Part shown: piece by piece, positions 6,341-12,844 of the stretch
How positions within the stretch are numbered: position 1 is the stretch's first letter
How the letters are laid out: every line of letters starts with the position of its first letter
From: a virus
Length of the DNA: 52,488 bases
Direction: 5' to 3' (one strand)
IMG/VR virus record: IMGVR_UViG_3300050132_000511
Coordinates: 1 to 52,488 of that record
Translations under genes and position numbers: made by a program
Notes under the pieces: model-generated
The model's database searches: none
What the model was told of the DNA's origin: nothing
The model's input: only the letters and a program-made list of their open reading frames with translations

Positions 6341-7347
6341 CCCGCATCAGTGCCCTGCAGAACATCTCCAATATGCGGGCCGCGGCCGATGCGGCGCTGG
6401 AACGCGCGCCCGGGCTGAAGAAGCCGACGCTGAGACGGTTCACCTGGAGCCGCCTGCACACCGACCTGCTCGACGACTTCCGATGGTCGCTGGTGGCCAA
6501 GCGCGCCAATGCGCCGCTGCCGCTGGTCGAGGCGGTGCTGATCCGACTCGAGAACCACGCCAACCGCTCGCGGCCGCGCGGGCATGTAGGCGATTTCTCG
6601 GCCGGAGGGCTGGCGGCGCGCTGGAATGTCGATGCCGACACGATCGGGCGTATCTACGCCGAGCTCGAGGCTTCCGACATCGGTTGGATCGACCAGGACC
6701 AGATCGTCAGCTTCTGGGACCGCAATCCCGACATCGTCGACGACACGGCCGCTGATCGACAGCAGCGGGCGCGGGATCGCAAGAAGGGCATGAAGCAGCT
6801 CGCGGCCGCGGCGCGCCAGGGTTTCATCACCGAGCAGCAGCGGGCCGAGCGCGAACTAGCGCTGAAGGACAGCCGGGAGCCGAAAGCGCTGATGAATGCC
6901 TGGGCCGGCTTATCCACAGGTGCGTCACGCCGTGACTCCGTGACCGTCACGACCAGATCAGAGCAGATCATAAAACAAGATCTGCCGGGAAAAGAAGAAA
7001 GCGGCTCGGCAGGGGAAGAGGTCGGCTCCGGATTTTTCCCCGATGGGGGTGTGAACGTCGTGGGCTTCGGCCAGGCGCAGCTCTGGCTCGAGACCGAGGG
7101 CCTGAAGCTTGTCACGGCGCGGATGCAGTCTCTCGCGCCGCGGGCCCGCACCCTGCTGGAGCGCTGGACCGCCGGCGTCGAGGGCGATCTCGCCGCGCTG
7201 ATGGCAATCATCCTCGGCGCCGTCGGCACCAGCGCGATCGGCGAGGCGTTCCAGACCGTGATCGAGAACCAGATCGGCCGGCGCAAGCTGGATGCCGAGG
7301 GACCGCGGCTGCCGCTGCCGCCGGTCGGCCTGAAGCGAAGCGGCTGA
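6337..7347 (+). CDS. Phage replication initiator-like protein
   Basis: 336 residues. The N-terminal half (residues about 30-140) looks like a winged-helix DNA-binding domain of phage replisome organisers: LLDDFRWSLVAKRANAPLPL, then GDFSAGGLAARWNVDADTIG, a helix-turn-helix (AARWNVDADTIGRIYAEL), then a short strand. A charged, poorly structured middle (about 140-240) follows, and a C-terminal helical domain (LLERWTAGVEGDLAALMAII). The combination of an N-terminal origin-binding domain and a C-terminal domain for helicase loading recalls lambda O. Repeats and a DnaA box inside the gene at 6910-6951 support origin binding within its own coding sequence. The specific family is not certain. Confidence 0.65.
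   Translation: MTRISALQNISNMRAAADAALERAPGLKKPTLRRFTWSRLHTDLLDDFRWSLVAKRANAPLPLVEAVLIRLENHANRSRPRGHVGDFSAGGLAARWNVDADTIGRIYAELEASDIGWIDQDQIVSFWDRNPDIVDDTAADRQQRARDRKKGMKQLAAAARQGFITEQQRAERELALKDSREPKALMNAWAGLSTGASRRDSVTVTTRSEQIIKQDLPGKEESGSAGEEVGSGFFPDGGVNVVGFGQAQLWLETEGLKLVTARMQSLAPRARTLLERWTAGVEGDLAALMAIILGAVGTSAIGEAFQTVIENQIGRRKLDAEGPRLPLPPVGLKRSG
6910..7005. other. Predicted replication origin inside the initiator gene
   Basis: A perfect DnaA box TTATCCACA (6910-6918) is followed by four clustered motifs: CGTCACG (6923-6929), CCGTGAC (6930-6936), CCGTGAC (6938-6944), CGTCACG (6945-6951), arranged symmetrically. Next comes an AT- and purine-rich stretch with AGATCA repeats (about 6954-7005) that stands out in this GC-rich gene. 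The order iterons then AT-rich segment within the initiator gene is that of lambda ori. Confidence 0.55.
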
Positions 7348-7355
7348 TGGTCAGC

Positions 7356-7396
7356 CGTCACGACCGTCGCGGCGTGACGCGTTACGCTGTGGAAAA
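7356..7396. other. Second iteron/DnaA-box cluster
   Basis: Just after the initiator gene lie CGTCACG (7356-7362, as part of CCGTCACGACC, also found at 6944-6954), CGTGACG (7373-7379) and TGTGGAAAA (7388-7396), which on the minus strand fits the relaxed DnaA box TTWTNCACA. The same two site types occur in the cluster at 6910-6951, so both probably bind the same proteins. Confidence 0.5.
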
Positions 7397-7414
7397 CTTG
7401 GAAAGGAGCGCGCG

Positions 7415-7708
7415 ATGAGCGAGACCGACGCGGCCGGGCCGGGCGCCCCGCAAAAGTCCGAGGCCCAGGTGCTGCTGGAGCGGATGCTGGCGCAGTGCAA
7501 CCGCTTCAACCGGCTCCGGAAGCGGCTGGACGGGGTGCGGGGATCGATCGCGCCCAGCAAGGGCCCCCGGCCGCCGGTCGACCCGGCAGGCGCCGCGCCA
7601 GCGCCGGCGACGTCGTTTTTCGAGGCGCTGCACATGCTGGCCGACGGTAACGACCAGATCGCGGATCAGCTCGAATCCAGCGTCGATGACCTAGCCGCGC
7701 TGTTCTGA
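7415..7708 (+). CDS. Hypothetical protein next to replication region
   Basis: 97 residues, with a good ribosome binding site (GGAAAGGAG). A helical stretch (KSEAQVLLERMLAQCNRFNRL) and a proline/alanine-rich middle are followed by an acidic C-terminal helix (DGNDQIADQLESSVDDLAALF). No family recognised. It is the last gene before the parS-like site. Confidence 0.7.
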   Translation: MSETDAAGPGAPQKSEAQVLLERMLAQCNRFNRLRKRLDGVRGSIAPSKGPRPPVDPAGAAPAPATSFFEALHMLADGNDQIADQLESSVDDLAALF

Positions 7709-7731
7709 CGCCCGGTTTTCGCCCGGGATAA

Positions 7732-7747
7732 TGATTCACGTGAAACA
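7732..7747. other. parS-like ParB-binding site
   Basis: TGATTCACGTGAAACA matches the widely conserved chromosomal parS consensus TGTTTCACGTGAAACA at 15 of 16 positions; only the third base differs. The inner ten bases TTCACGTGAA are a perfect palindrome. It is intergenic, in a 113-base gap between 7708 and 7822. No parA or parB gene is visible in the window, so a bound protein would be the ParB of the host. Confidence 0.7.
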
Positions 7748-7755
7748 ATACGTCT

Positions 7756-7773
7756 AAGCAATTGTAATTGCTT
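7756..7773. repeat. 18-base AT-rich palindrome beside the parS-like site
   Basis: AAGCAATTGTAATTGCTT is a near-perfect palindrome (7-base stem, TGTA centre) followed by TATTTTG. It could be a weak terminator for the replication operon or an operator/centromere component. It starts nine bases after the parS-like site and is unusually AT-rich for this genome. Confidence 0.5.
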
Positions 7774-7821
7774 TATTTTGCAACGAACTTAAGATGCCCT
7801 CCGGCAGCGGGGAGGGATCGA

Positions 7822-8067
7822 TTGCCCCTTTACAGCTATGAGGCAGGCGAGCTGGTGCTGATCCGCGCCCGCATCCTGACGCGCTGCTCCGACTGCTTCA
7901 GCCGGCACGCGGTGGCGGCGATCGTGATCGGCGACCGACCCGACGGCCGCTTCCTGGTCAACACCTTCGCGCCCTTCGACGAGATCGCCCGGCCCGACGA
8001 CGTCGCGCGGCTGCTGCAGGCAGTCACCATCGACCCCACGACCGCGTTTCGGTCACCCCTGCGTTAA
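7822..8067 (+). CDS. Hypothetical protein
   Basis: 81 residues starting at TTG 7822, selected because GGAGGG lies five bases upstream. The sequence (YSYEAGELVLIRARILTRCS, then AAIVIGDRPDGRFLVNTFAPF) looks like a small all-beta fold with a CSDC pair. No family recognised. Similar small proteins occur in rhizobial prophages, but I cannot name a function. Confidence 0.6.
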   Translation: MPLYSYEAGELVLIRARILTRCSDCFSRHAVAAIVIGDRPDGRFLVNTFAPFDEIARPDDVARLLQAVTIDPTTAFRSPLR

Positions 8068-8118
8068 CGGCTTGCAAACCGGTCTAGCCTAACCCTTTGT
8101 CGCCAAGGGGTTACAGTC

Positions 8119-8496
8119 ATGCGTTGCCACCCCGGTTTATATCGCCTTTCGTTTTTGCTGCCGGCCGGCACCCACGTCGATTCGGGCAGCCATCAGCCGT
8201 CGGCCGAAGGCTGCCTGCTGCACGCCACCTTCCCGCTGGTCGAGATCGTCGGCCCCTCCCGCGAATCGGTATTTGAACACGCCGCCCGGCTCCTGCGGGT
8301 GAGCTGCCGCGGCCGGCCGCCGCTGTCGATCGCCGCCATGTTGTCGACGCCCGGCCGTCCGGCCGGCGCCGACTCGTGGTGCATCATCGTCGGGGCCGAC
8401 ATCGCGTTTTCGCCGACGTCGCTGGATCCGCATTTTCCGAAACAGGAAAAACCGCCGCCAGATCTCGCCGTGGTGTCCGGAGGGCGCCGCGCGTGA
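8119..8496 (+). CDS. Hypothetical protein
   Basis: 125 residues with AAGGGG upstream of the ATG. Visible features: FLLPAGTHVDSGSHQPSAEG near the N-terminus and a C-terminal proline/lysine-rich tail. It might be a small enzyme-like or beta-sandwich domain (IAAMLSTPGRPAGADSWCII), but no family is recognised. No transmembrane segment. Confidence 0.6.
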   Translation: MRCHPGLYRLSFLLPAGTHVDSGSHQPSAEGCLLHATFPLVEIVGPSRESVFEHAARLLRVSCRGRPPLSIAAMLSTPGRPAGADSWCIIVGADIAFSPTSLDPHFPKQEKPPPDLAVVSGGRRA

Positions 8497-8551
8497 GGCT
8501 GGTGGGGAGGTGGCGCGGATCAATTCGCGCCGGGAAGTCGGGGTCTTTAGA

Positions 8552-9289
8552 ATGTCGCGCGCTGGCCGCAAGAGAAAATCCGGAACACGGCATCCAGGCG
8601 GGCAACTGAAGAGGGAACATCAACCCGACGACCGCGTCAGGACATCGCGCCAGCCGCACCGCCGCGCGCTGGCGCACGAGATGCGCGCCGCAGGCTGCGA
8701 CTATATCGAGCTGAAGAAGGCCTCGGCCGGCGAGGAGGCGGAATCGCCGATCGGCCGGCTGTGGCTTTCGGGCAGGCTGGCGGCAAAGCAGGATCGCGAC
8801 GCGGCCGCTGCGCGCGACCGCTACGACGCCGGCAATATGTTCGCCCAGGTCGTCGGCGCCTATCTCAGCGTGATCGAGGCGCCAGGCGGCACCTCCGGGT
8901 CCGGACAGAAATCGGCCTGCCAGGCGGATCTGCTGTGCGCGCTCGACACCAGCGAGTGTGCGTGTTTCGGGCGCCGGCGGCGTTACACCAACGCCTATGA
9001 GGCGCTGGCCGGCGGCGCGCGGATCGATCTCGAGGCCGGCCTCGAGGACCTGCCGGCGCCGTTGCGCACCGCGATCGCCGAGGCCCGGCGCCTGCGCCAT
9101 GACGAAACCTACATTCCGATCGCCGCCGATCGGCGCCGCATCGTCAAGGCGGTGACCAGCGTGGCGGTCCATCAGGCGCCTATCGCGCCGGAAGAACTCG
9201 TTTACCTTGTTCGCGGTCTGGAGATCCTGCGGCAGCATTTCGGATTGACGGAACGGCGGAAGTCGAAGCAGTATCGAAATGCAAAATAG
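8552..9289 (+). CDS. Conserved phage protein of unknown function (GRKRK N-terminus)
   Basis: 245 residues. The N-terminus MSRAGRKRKSGTRHPGGQL is a basic tail seen in several rhizobial prophage proteins and would fit DNA or RNA binding. The middle is helical (RDAAAARDRYDAGNMFAQVV) and contains CQADLLCALDTSECACFG with four cysteines. It is the last protein before the terminator at 9298-9330. It might be an analogue of late regulators, which often occupy this position, but no motif proves it. A GTG at 8510 is possible; the ATG at 8552 fits homologues better. Confidence 0.65.
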   Translation: MSRAGRKRKSGTRHPGGQLKREHQPDDRVRTSRQPHRRALAHEMRAAGCDYIELKKASAGEEAESPIGRLWLSGRLAAKQDRDAAAARDRYDAGNMFAQVVGAYLSVIEAPGGTSGSGQKSACQADLLCALDTSECACFGRRRRYTNAYEALAGGARIDLEAGLEDLPAPLRTAIAEARRLRHDETYIPIAADRRRIVKAVTSVAVHQAPIAPEELVYLVRGLEILRQHFGLTERRKSKQYRNAK

Positions 9290-9297
9290 AGATCTGT

Positions 9298-9330
9298 GCC
9301 CGGGAGCCTTGAATGGTTCGCCGGGCTTTT
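9298..9330 (+). terminator. Rho-independent terminator
   Basis: GCCCGG (9298-9303) pairs with CCGGGC (9321-9326), followed by TTTT. The loop is 17 bases, larger than usual. It would end the early rightward transcript after the 245-residue protein. Confidence 0.55.
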
Positions 9331-9350
9331 CGCATTCCGGGGGGTATCAT

Positions 9351-9485
9351 GTGATCACGATACGCAACCAGCGCGTCCTGCGGCTGCTCGGGTTCGAGCC
9401 GCTTAGTCCGACGTCGCAGATGGTCGTCGGGCTTAGCTGGAGAATGTGGCTTCAGACCATTGGCTGGCAGCTCGGCTTTCGATGA
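9351..9485 (+). CDS. Possible 44-residue protein
   Basis: Starts at a GTG with GGGGGG upstream; its stop overlaps the next start (ATGA at 9482-9485). The peptide (RVLRLLGFEPLSPTSQMVVG) then contains a hydrophobic C-terminal half with two tryptophans. Junction and ribosome binding site are the support; no family recognised. Confidence 0.5.
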   Translation: MITIRNQRVLRLLGFEPLSPTSQMVVGLSWRMWLQTIGWQLGFR

Positions 9486-9775
9486 TCGACAACGACATCG
9501 CTGACGAGCTCGTTGCGCTGGCGCGCTCGATCGCGTGCATGAAGCCGCCATCGAACCATAATCCGCACGCCTTCCACGAGGACCGCTCCGAGCTCGCCTC
9601 ACGGGCGCGATCGATCGCGGCGCGGGTCAGATCCGGCCGGAAGCCGAAGATCAAGGCGCCGATCGCCGAGCGGCTGGCTCAATCGACCGGCATCGGTCCC
9701 GGACGCGAGGTGCGCCACATCGAGGGGCGCACCGTGCTGGTGCTGACCCGGCGGGCAGCATTCCTGGCGCATTGA
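9482..9775 (+). CDS. Hypothetical protein
   Basis: 97 residues starting MIDNDIADELVALARSIACM. A helical N-terminal half contains NPHAFHEDRSELASRARSIA; the middle is basic (RVRSGRKPKIKAPI). It ends about 33 bases before the first lox-like site and so lies outside the Cre-like cassette. No family recognised. Confidence 0.7.
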   Translation: MIDNDIADELVALARSIACMKPPSNHNPHAFHEDRSELASRARSIAARVRSGRKPKIKAPIAERLAQSTGIGPGREVRHIEGRTVLVLTRRAAFLAH

Positions 9776-9808
9776 CGGCGCAAGGTGTCTTCGTGACGAA
9801 GGTACCTT

Positions 9809-9842
9809 CTGGCGTCCGATAACCGCCCTTAACGGGCGTCAG
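9809..9842 (+). repeat. lox-like site 1 (left border of Cre-like cassette)
   Basis: A 34-base site: left arm CTGGCGTCCGATA, spacer ACCGCCCT, right arm TAACGGGCGTCAG. The two 13-base arms are inverted repeats matching at 10 of 13 positions. Length and 13-8-13 layout are those of loxP of phage P1. The stop codon of the minus-strand gene at 9829 lies inside this site. The same left arm occurs at 11228. Confidence 0.7.
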
Positions 9843-10074
9843 CGTCGGTACGTTCGACAGTGAACTTCGTAAGGCGATGAAGGTCATCGACATCCTCTCT
9901 CGCCCAATAGGTGTCGTCTTCCTCGTTGTAGCCGCCAGCGGACCAGGATCGCGAAAAGTTAAGGGCTGCCGCGCGCGCCTCGGGCTCCGAAGTGAACCTC
10001 TCGCGCGGCATTTCCGGCCACTCACTGGCATAGGGCGCGCCCGGGTAGAGCTGCAGATGCCAGCGCTTGTCCAT
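9829..10074 (-). CDS. Hypothetical protein in the Cre-like cassette
   Basis: 81 residues, divergent from the recombinase. The ribosome binding site GAGGGGAAG supports the ATG at 10074. The sequence is acidic and aromatic (WHLQLYPGAPYASEWPEM, then YNEEDDTYWAREDVDDL). It might modulate the recombinase, as it shares the 29-base gap between the two starts, but no family is recognised. Its stop codon lies in lox-like site 1. Confidence 0.7.
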   Translation of the reverse strand: MDKRWHLQLYPGAPYASEWPEMPRERFTSEPEARAAALNFSRSWSAGGYNEEDDTYWAREDVDDLHRLTKFTVERTDADAR

Positions 10075-10103
10075 TTTCTTCCCCTCATTTGAGGGCCAAA
10101 AAC

Positions 10104-11030
10104 ATGTCGACCGAGCTCGTCGATCCGATGGCCTCGGTCCGATCCTATCTCGCGGCCGAGAAATCCCAAAACACCAGGCGCGCGTATGCGGCCGATTGGG
10201 CCGACTTTACGACCTCGTGCGGCGTCGCCGGTTGTGCCCCCCTCCCGGCGACGCCCATCGATGTCGCCCGCTACCTGGCCCAGCTCGCCGACGGCGGGCT
10301 GAAGGCCTCGACCATCGAGCGGCGGGTCGCCGCGATCCGGTCGATCCACAAGGCGGCCGGCCTCGAGCCGCCGACCAACTCCGAAGGCGTCAAGGCTGTG
10401 ATGCGCGGGATTCGCCGCAGCATCGGCAAGCGCCAGGTCAAGAAGGCGCCGGCCACCGCCGAGGTGCTGCGGTCGGTCATCGATGCGCTGCCGGCCGGCC
10501 TCGCCGGGATCCGCGATCGCGCGATCCTGCTGGTCGGCTTCGCCGCGGCCCTGCGCCGTTCCGAGCTTGTTGACTTAAATGTCAACGACGTCGAATTCCG
10601 CCCGAAGGGCATGATGCTCGAGCTCGGCCAGACCAAGACCGACCAGGACGGCAAGGGCGTCAAAATTCCGGTACCGCGCGGCCGTGGGCTCAAGCCTGTG
10701 GACGCGCTCGAGGCCTGGCTGCAGGCGAGCGGCATCACGGACGGCCCCCTGTTCCGCGAAGTCGATCGCCACGGCCGGCTCGGCGCGCAGAGACTCTCCG
10801 ATCGTTCGGTCGCCCGCATCGTGAAACGCGCCGTTGCGGCCGCCGGCATCGATGAGAGTGTCTTCTCAGGGCACTCGCTGCGCGCCGGTTTCGTCACCAC
10901 GTCGCTCGATCGCAAGGTCGATGTGCTCAAGATCATGGGCATCACGCGGCATGTGAAGGTCGACACGCTGAAGGGCTACGATCGCCGCGAGGCGGCGTTC
11001 GACGATCACGCCGGCGAGGATTTTCTGTGA
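10104..11030 (+). CDS. Cre-like tyrosine recombinase
   Basis: 308 residues, complete. The N-terminal half aligns with P1 Cre: NTRRAYAADWADFTTSCG with HTWKMLLSVCRSWAAWCK, and AGLEPPTNSEGVKAVMRGIR with SGLPRPSDSNAVSLVMRRIR (comparison from memory of Cre). Catalytic residues: Arg151 (ALRRSEL), Lys178 (GQTKTD), His257 and Arg260 (SGHSLRAG), His283 (Trp315 in Cre) and Tyr292 (KGYDRR). ATG 10104 has GAGGG upstream. It is encoded between two 34-base lox-like sites in direct orientation and is distinct from the integrase at 1-1275. Likely roles: resolving dimers of a circular form, or excising its own cassette. Confidence 0.85.
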   Translation: MSTELVDPMASVRSYLAAEKSQNTRRAYAADWADFTTSCGVAGCAPLPATPIDVARYLAQLADGGLKASTIERRVAAIRSIHKAAGLEPPTNSEGVKAVMRGIRRSIGKRQVKKAPATAEVLRSVIDALPAGLAGIRDRAILLVGFAAALRRSELVDLNVNDVEFRPKGMMLELGQTKTDQDGKGVKIPVPRGRGLKPVDALEAWLQASGITDGPLFREVDRHGRLGAQRLSDRSVARIVKRAVAAAGIDESVFSGHSLRAGFVTTSLDRKVDVLKIMGITRHVKVDTLKGYDRREAAFDDHAGEDFL

Positions 11031-11221
11031 AGATCATAAGGCGGTTCGTCTGCTACCTGGCCGGCCATCACCCGGTGTTCTCGTTGTGGCAACGCGTTCC
11101 GGACTCTTGGTCCCGTCACTGCTCGGGTGCACGCTGGTTTCGGGCGAGCGAATGCGCACGCTGCGGAGAGTTGCTGCATATCCAGCGGGTCCATCGAGAT
11201 CGCCGGCCGTTGGACGTCTAG
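11027..11221 (+). CDS. Small cysteine-containing protein in the Cre-like cassette
   Basis: 64 residues; its GTG overlaps the recombinase stop (GTGA at 11027-11030), so the two are translationally coupled. It begins MKIIRRFVCYLAGHHPVFSL and contains SECARCGELLHI, half of a zinc-ribbon motif, with another cysteine earlier (RHCSG). It ends six bases before lox-like site 2. No family recognised; it may be a partner of the recombinase. Confidence 0.65.
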   Translation: MKIIRRFVCYLAGHHPVFSLWQRVPDSWSRHCSGARWFRASECARCGELLHIQRVHRDRRPLDV

Positions 11222-11227
11222 TGCCGG

Positions 11228-11261
11228 CTGGCGTCCGATAATCGCTCTTCCCGGACACCAG
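11228..11261 (+). repeat. lox-like site 2 (right border of Cre-like cassette)
   Basis: A 34-base site: left arm CTGGCGTCCGATA (identical to site 1), spacer ATCGCTCT (6 of 8 bases as in site 1), right arm TCCCGGACACCAG. Arms match as inverted repeats at 10 of 13 positions. It is in the same orientation as site 1 and 1419 bases away, so recombination would excise the three genes between them as a circle. Confidence 0.7.
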
Positions 11262-11334
11262 GATTTGACCAGCCGACTCGGCCGTGATTCCCTCTCTGCG
11301 CGGGTGATTTGCCCGCGGCAACAGAGGAGGTCAC

Positions 11335-11442
11335 ATGGCAGCGGCCAAGAAGAAGACCGCGACCGCGCGCAAGGCGCCGGTACGCAAGACGGCGAAAATG
11401 GCATCGGCGCGACGAACGCCAGCGGCAAAGCGCAAACGCTGA
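11335..11442 (+). CDS. 35-residue, lysine/alanine-rich basic peptide
   Basis: A short gene with the strongest ribosome binding site nearby (GAGGAGG, five bases before the ATG). The peptide is almost only Ala, Lys, Arg, Thr and Pro (AAAKKKTATARKAPVRKTA), like the tail of histone H1-type or bacterial HNS/Hc1-like proteins, and would bind DNA or RNA. It is flanked downstream by a strong terminator and is probably transcribed separately. Confidence 0.6.
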   Translation: MAAAKKKTATARKAPVRKTAKMASARRTPAAKRKR

Positions 11443-11466
11443 CGCTCAACGCGCCGCGTTCAATTG

Positions 11467-11495
11467 AAGAGGTCGCCGTTCGGCGGCCTCTTTTC
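11467..11495 (+). terminator. Rho-independent terminator
   Basis: Stem AGAGG, T, CGCCG pairs with CGGCG, G, CCTCT around a TT loop and is followed by TTTT. The helix is nearly perfect. It separates the small basic peptide gene from the late head gene block starting at 11510. Confidence 0.8.
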
Positions 11496-11509
11496 ATTTC
11501 GAGGTGACG

Positions 11510-11710
11510 ATGGACGCGGCCGCAGCTGAAGTGCCGGCCTTCGTTACGCCGCGGCGAACCCATGTCGCTCACGCCTGGTTGCAGGCGGTTCCTTATGCCG
11601 AGCTGCAGGCCGAAGCGGACCGCCGGCGCCTACATCCGGACGCACTCGCCGCGCGTATCATCGAAAAGGTGCTGTTCGGCGGCCTGGTTGACGAACTGCT
11701 CGGCTGCTGA
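11510..11710 (+). CDS. Small protein upstream of terminase
   Basis: 66 residues; GAGG lies five bases before the ATG and the stop overlaps the next start (TGATG). The helical core AWLQAVPYAELQAEADRRRLHPDALAARII is broken here only by its landmark PYAELQ; it looks like a small ribbon-helix-helix or helix-turn-helix protein, possibly a DNA-binding factor for packaging. Family not identified. Confidence 0.7.
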   Translation: MDAAAAEVPAFVTPRRTHVAHAWLQAVPYAELQAEADRRRLHPDALAARIIEKVLFGGLVDELLGC

Positions 11711-12402
11711 TGTCTGCTGAAATTGCTGGAAAACCGCTGCGAAATGCTAAGCACGAAGCCGTTCTGCAAAAGTATTTTGCCGACCCCGAACGTGTCGGTT
11801 ACCGCTGCTACATCGGCGTTTATCGCAATTCGAGCGAAGCGGCGGCCAAGACGGCCTTTAGTCGTTTGCTCAAAAATGCTGATTTTAGAGCCCGTCTTGA
11901 TTTTCTGACGGCCGGCGTCGCGAGGGTCGTTTCGGAGAAGGTCGCGATCACGGTCGAGAACGTGGTCGCCGAGCTCGCCAAGCTCGGCTTCGCCAACATG
12001 GAAAACTATTTCCGCGCCGGTGATGACGGTGTGCCGCGGCTGCGGCTCAACGGGCTTTCGTCCGATCAGATGGCCGCGCTGCAGGAAGTCACCTGCGAGG
12101 AAGAGGTCGAGCCAGGCGCCACGGATGAAGAGCTGCCGACAATCGTCCGCAAGACGAAGTTCAGGCTGTACGACAAGCGCGCGGCACTGGTCGATATCGG
12201 CAAGCATCTTGGCGCCTTCAAGGACAAGATCGAGCTGACCGGCAAGGACGGCGGCCCGATCGAGACCAAGCAGGAAGAGGTCTCCGAGCTCGAGCTCGGC
12301 CGCCGCATCGCGTTCGCGCTGGAGCGGGCGGCGAGGGCGCCGCGGCCAGCAGTACCGGCGGCCAAACCCGTTAAATCCAAATCGAAGAAGGTGAAGCCAT
12401 GA
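11710..12402 (+). CDS. terS: Terminase small subunit
   Basis: 230 residues. Helical N-terminal DNA-binding region (AVLQKYFADPERVGYRCYIG, then SSEAAAKTAFSRLLKNADFRA, which is the pattern AA-xxxxSxLLxxxxxxAR of Terminase_2 family proteins), a coil region (VAITVENVVAELAKLGFANM) and a C-terminal RLYDKRAALVDIGKHLG typical of phage TerS, ending in a Lys-rich tail. It recognises the packaging start and delivers DNA to TerL. Overlaps the gene before by TGATG. The large subunit lies 900 bases downstream, after two small structural genes. Confidence 0.85.
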   Translation: MSAEIAGKPLRNAKHEAVLQKYFADPERVGYRCYIGVYRNSSEAAAKTAFSRLLKNADFRARLDFLTAGVARVVSEKVAITVENVVAELAKLGFANMENYFRAGDDGVPRLRLNGLSSDQMAALQEVTCEEEVEPGATDEELPTIVRKTKFRLYDKRAALVDIGKHLGAFKDKIELTGKDGGPIETKQEEVSELELGRRIAFALERAARAPRPAVPAAKPVKSKSKKVKP

Positions 12403-12776
12403 CGAACGTCCCCAATCGCCTCACCGCCGTTGATTTCAACGAGCCCGGTGGCAATCCGGTCGATCCGCCAGCCTATGTCTCGGCGCGCGTGCTGGCGGCC
12501 AATACCGCGGAGAACATCACTATTCCCGCCGGCGTCAGTGCTGCCGGAGCTGCTCTTGGCATCGCGTCGTATGTGCGCCTCGCGGGTAATGCCGACTTCT
12601 ATTACAGCTTCGCCGGTGCGGCTTCCGTGCCCGTCGATACCGACGACGGCACCGCCTGCGAGCTGATCAAGGTCCAGTGCGATGCCGAGTGGCGCAAGGT
12701 GCCGCCGGGCGCGACCGTGCTCAGCGTGATCAGCGCCGGCGTCTGCATCGTCACAGCCAGCTTCTACCTCGCCTGA
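12399..12776 (+). CDS. Possible virion protein
   Basis: 125 residues, ATGA overlap with terS. Predicted mostly beta with alternating small residues (RVLAANTAENITIPAGVSAA, then SYVRLAGNADFYYSFAG), consistent with a head decoration or fibre-like small structural protein. No family identified. The same kind of proteins recur at 12845 and 20083. Confidence 0.65.
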   Translation: MTNVPNRLTAVDFNEPGGNPVDPPAYVSARVLAANTAENITIPAGVSAAGAALGIASYVRLAGNADFYYSFAGAASVPVDTDDGTACELIKVQCDAEWRKVPPGATVLSVISAGVCIVTASFYLA

Positions 12777-12844
12777 GGTAAAGCCGCGCCGCGCGGTCCC
12801 GCGGCAACCTCCACAGCAAATGCAAACAGCAACGGGAGTTAGCC

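Noticed and set aside
7711-7731. Possible terminator CCCGG-TTTTCGC-CCGGG after the 97-residue gene
   Set aside because: Only a 5-base stem and no T-run; not convincing.
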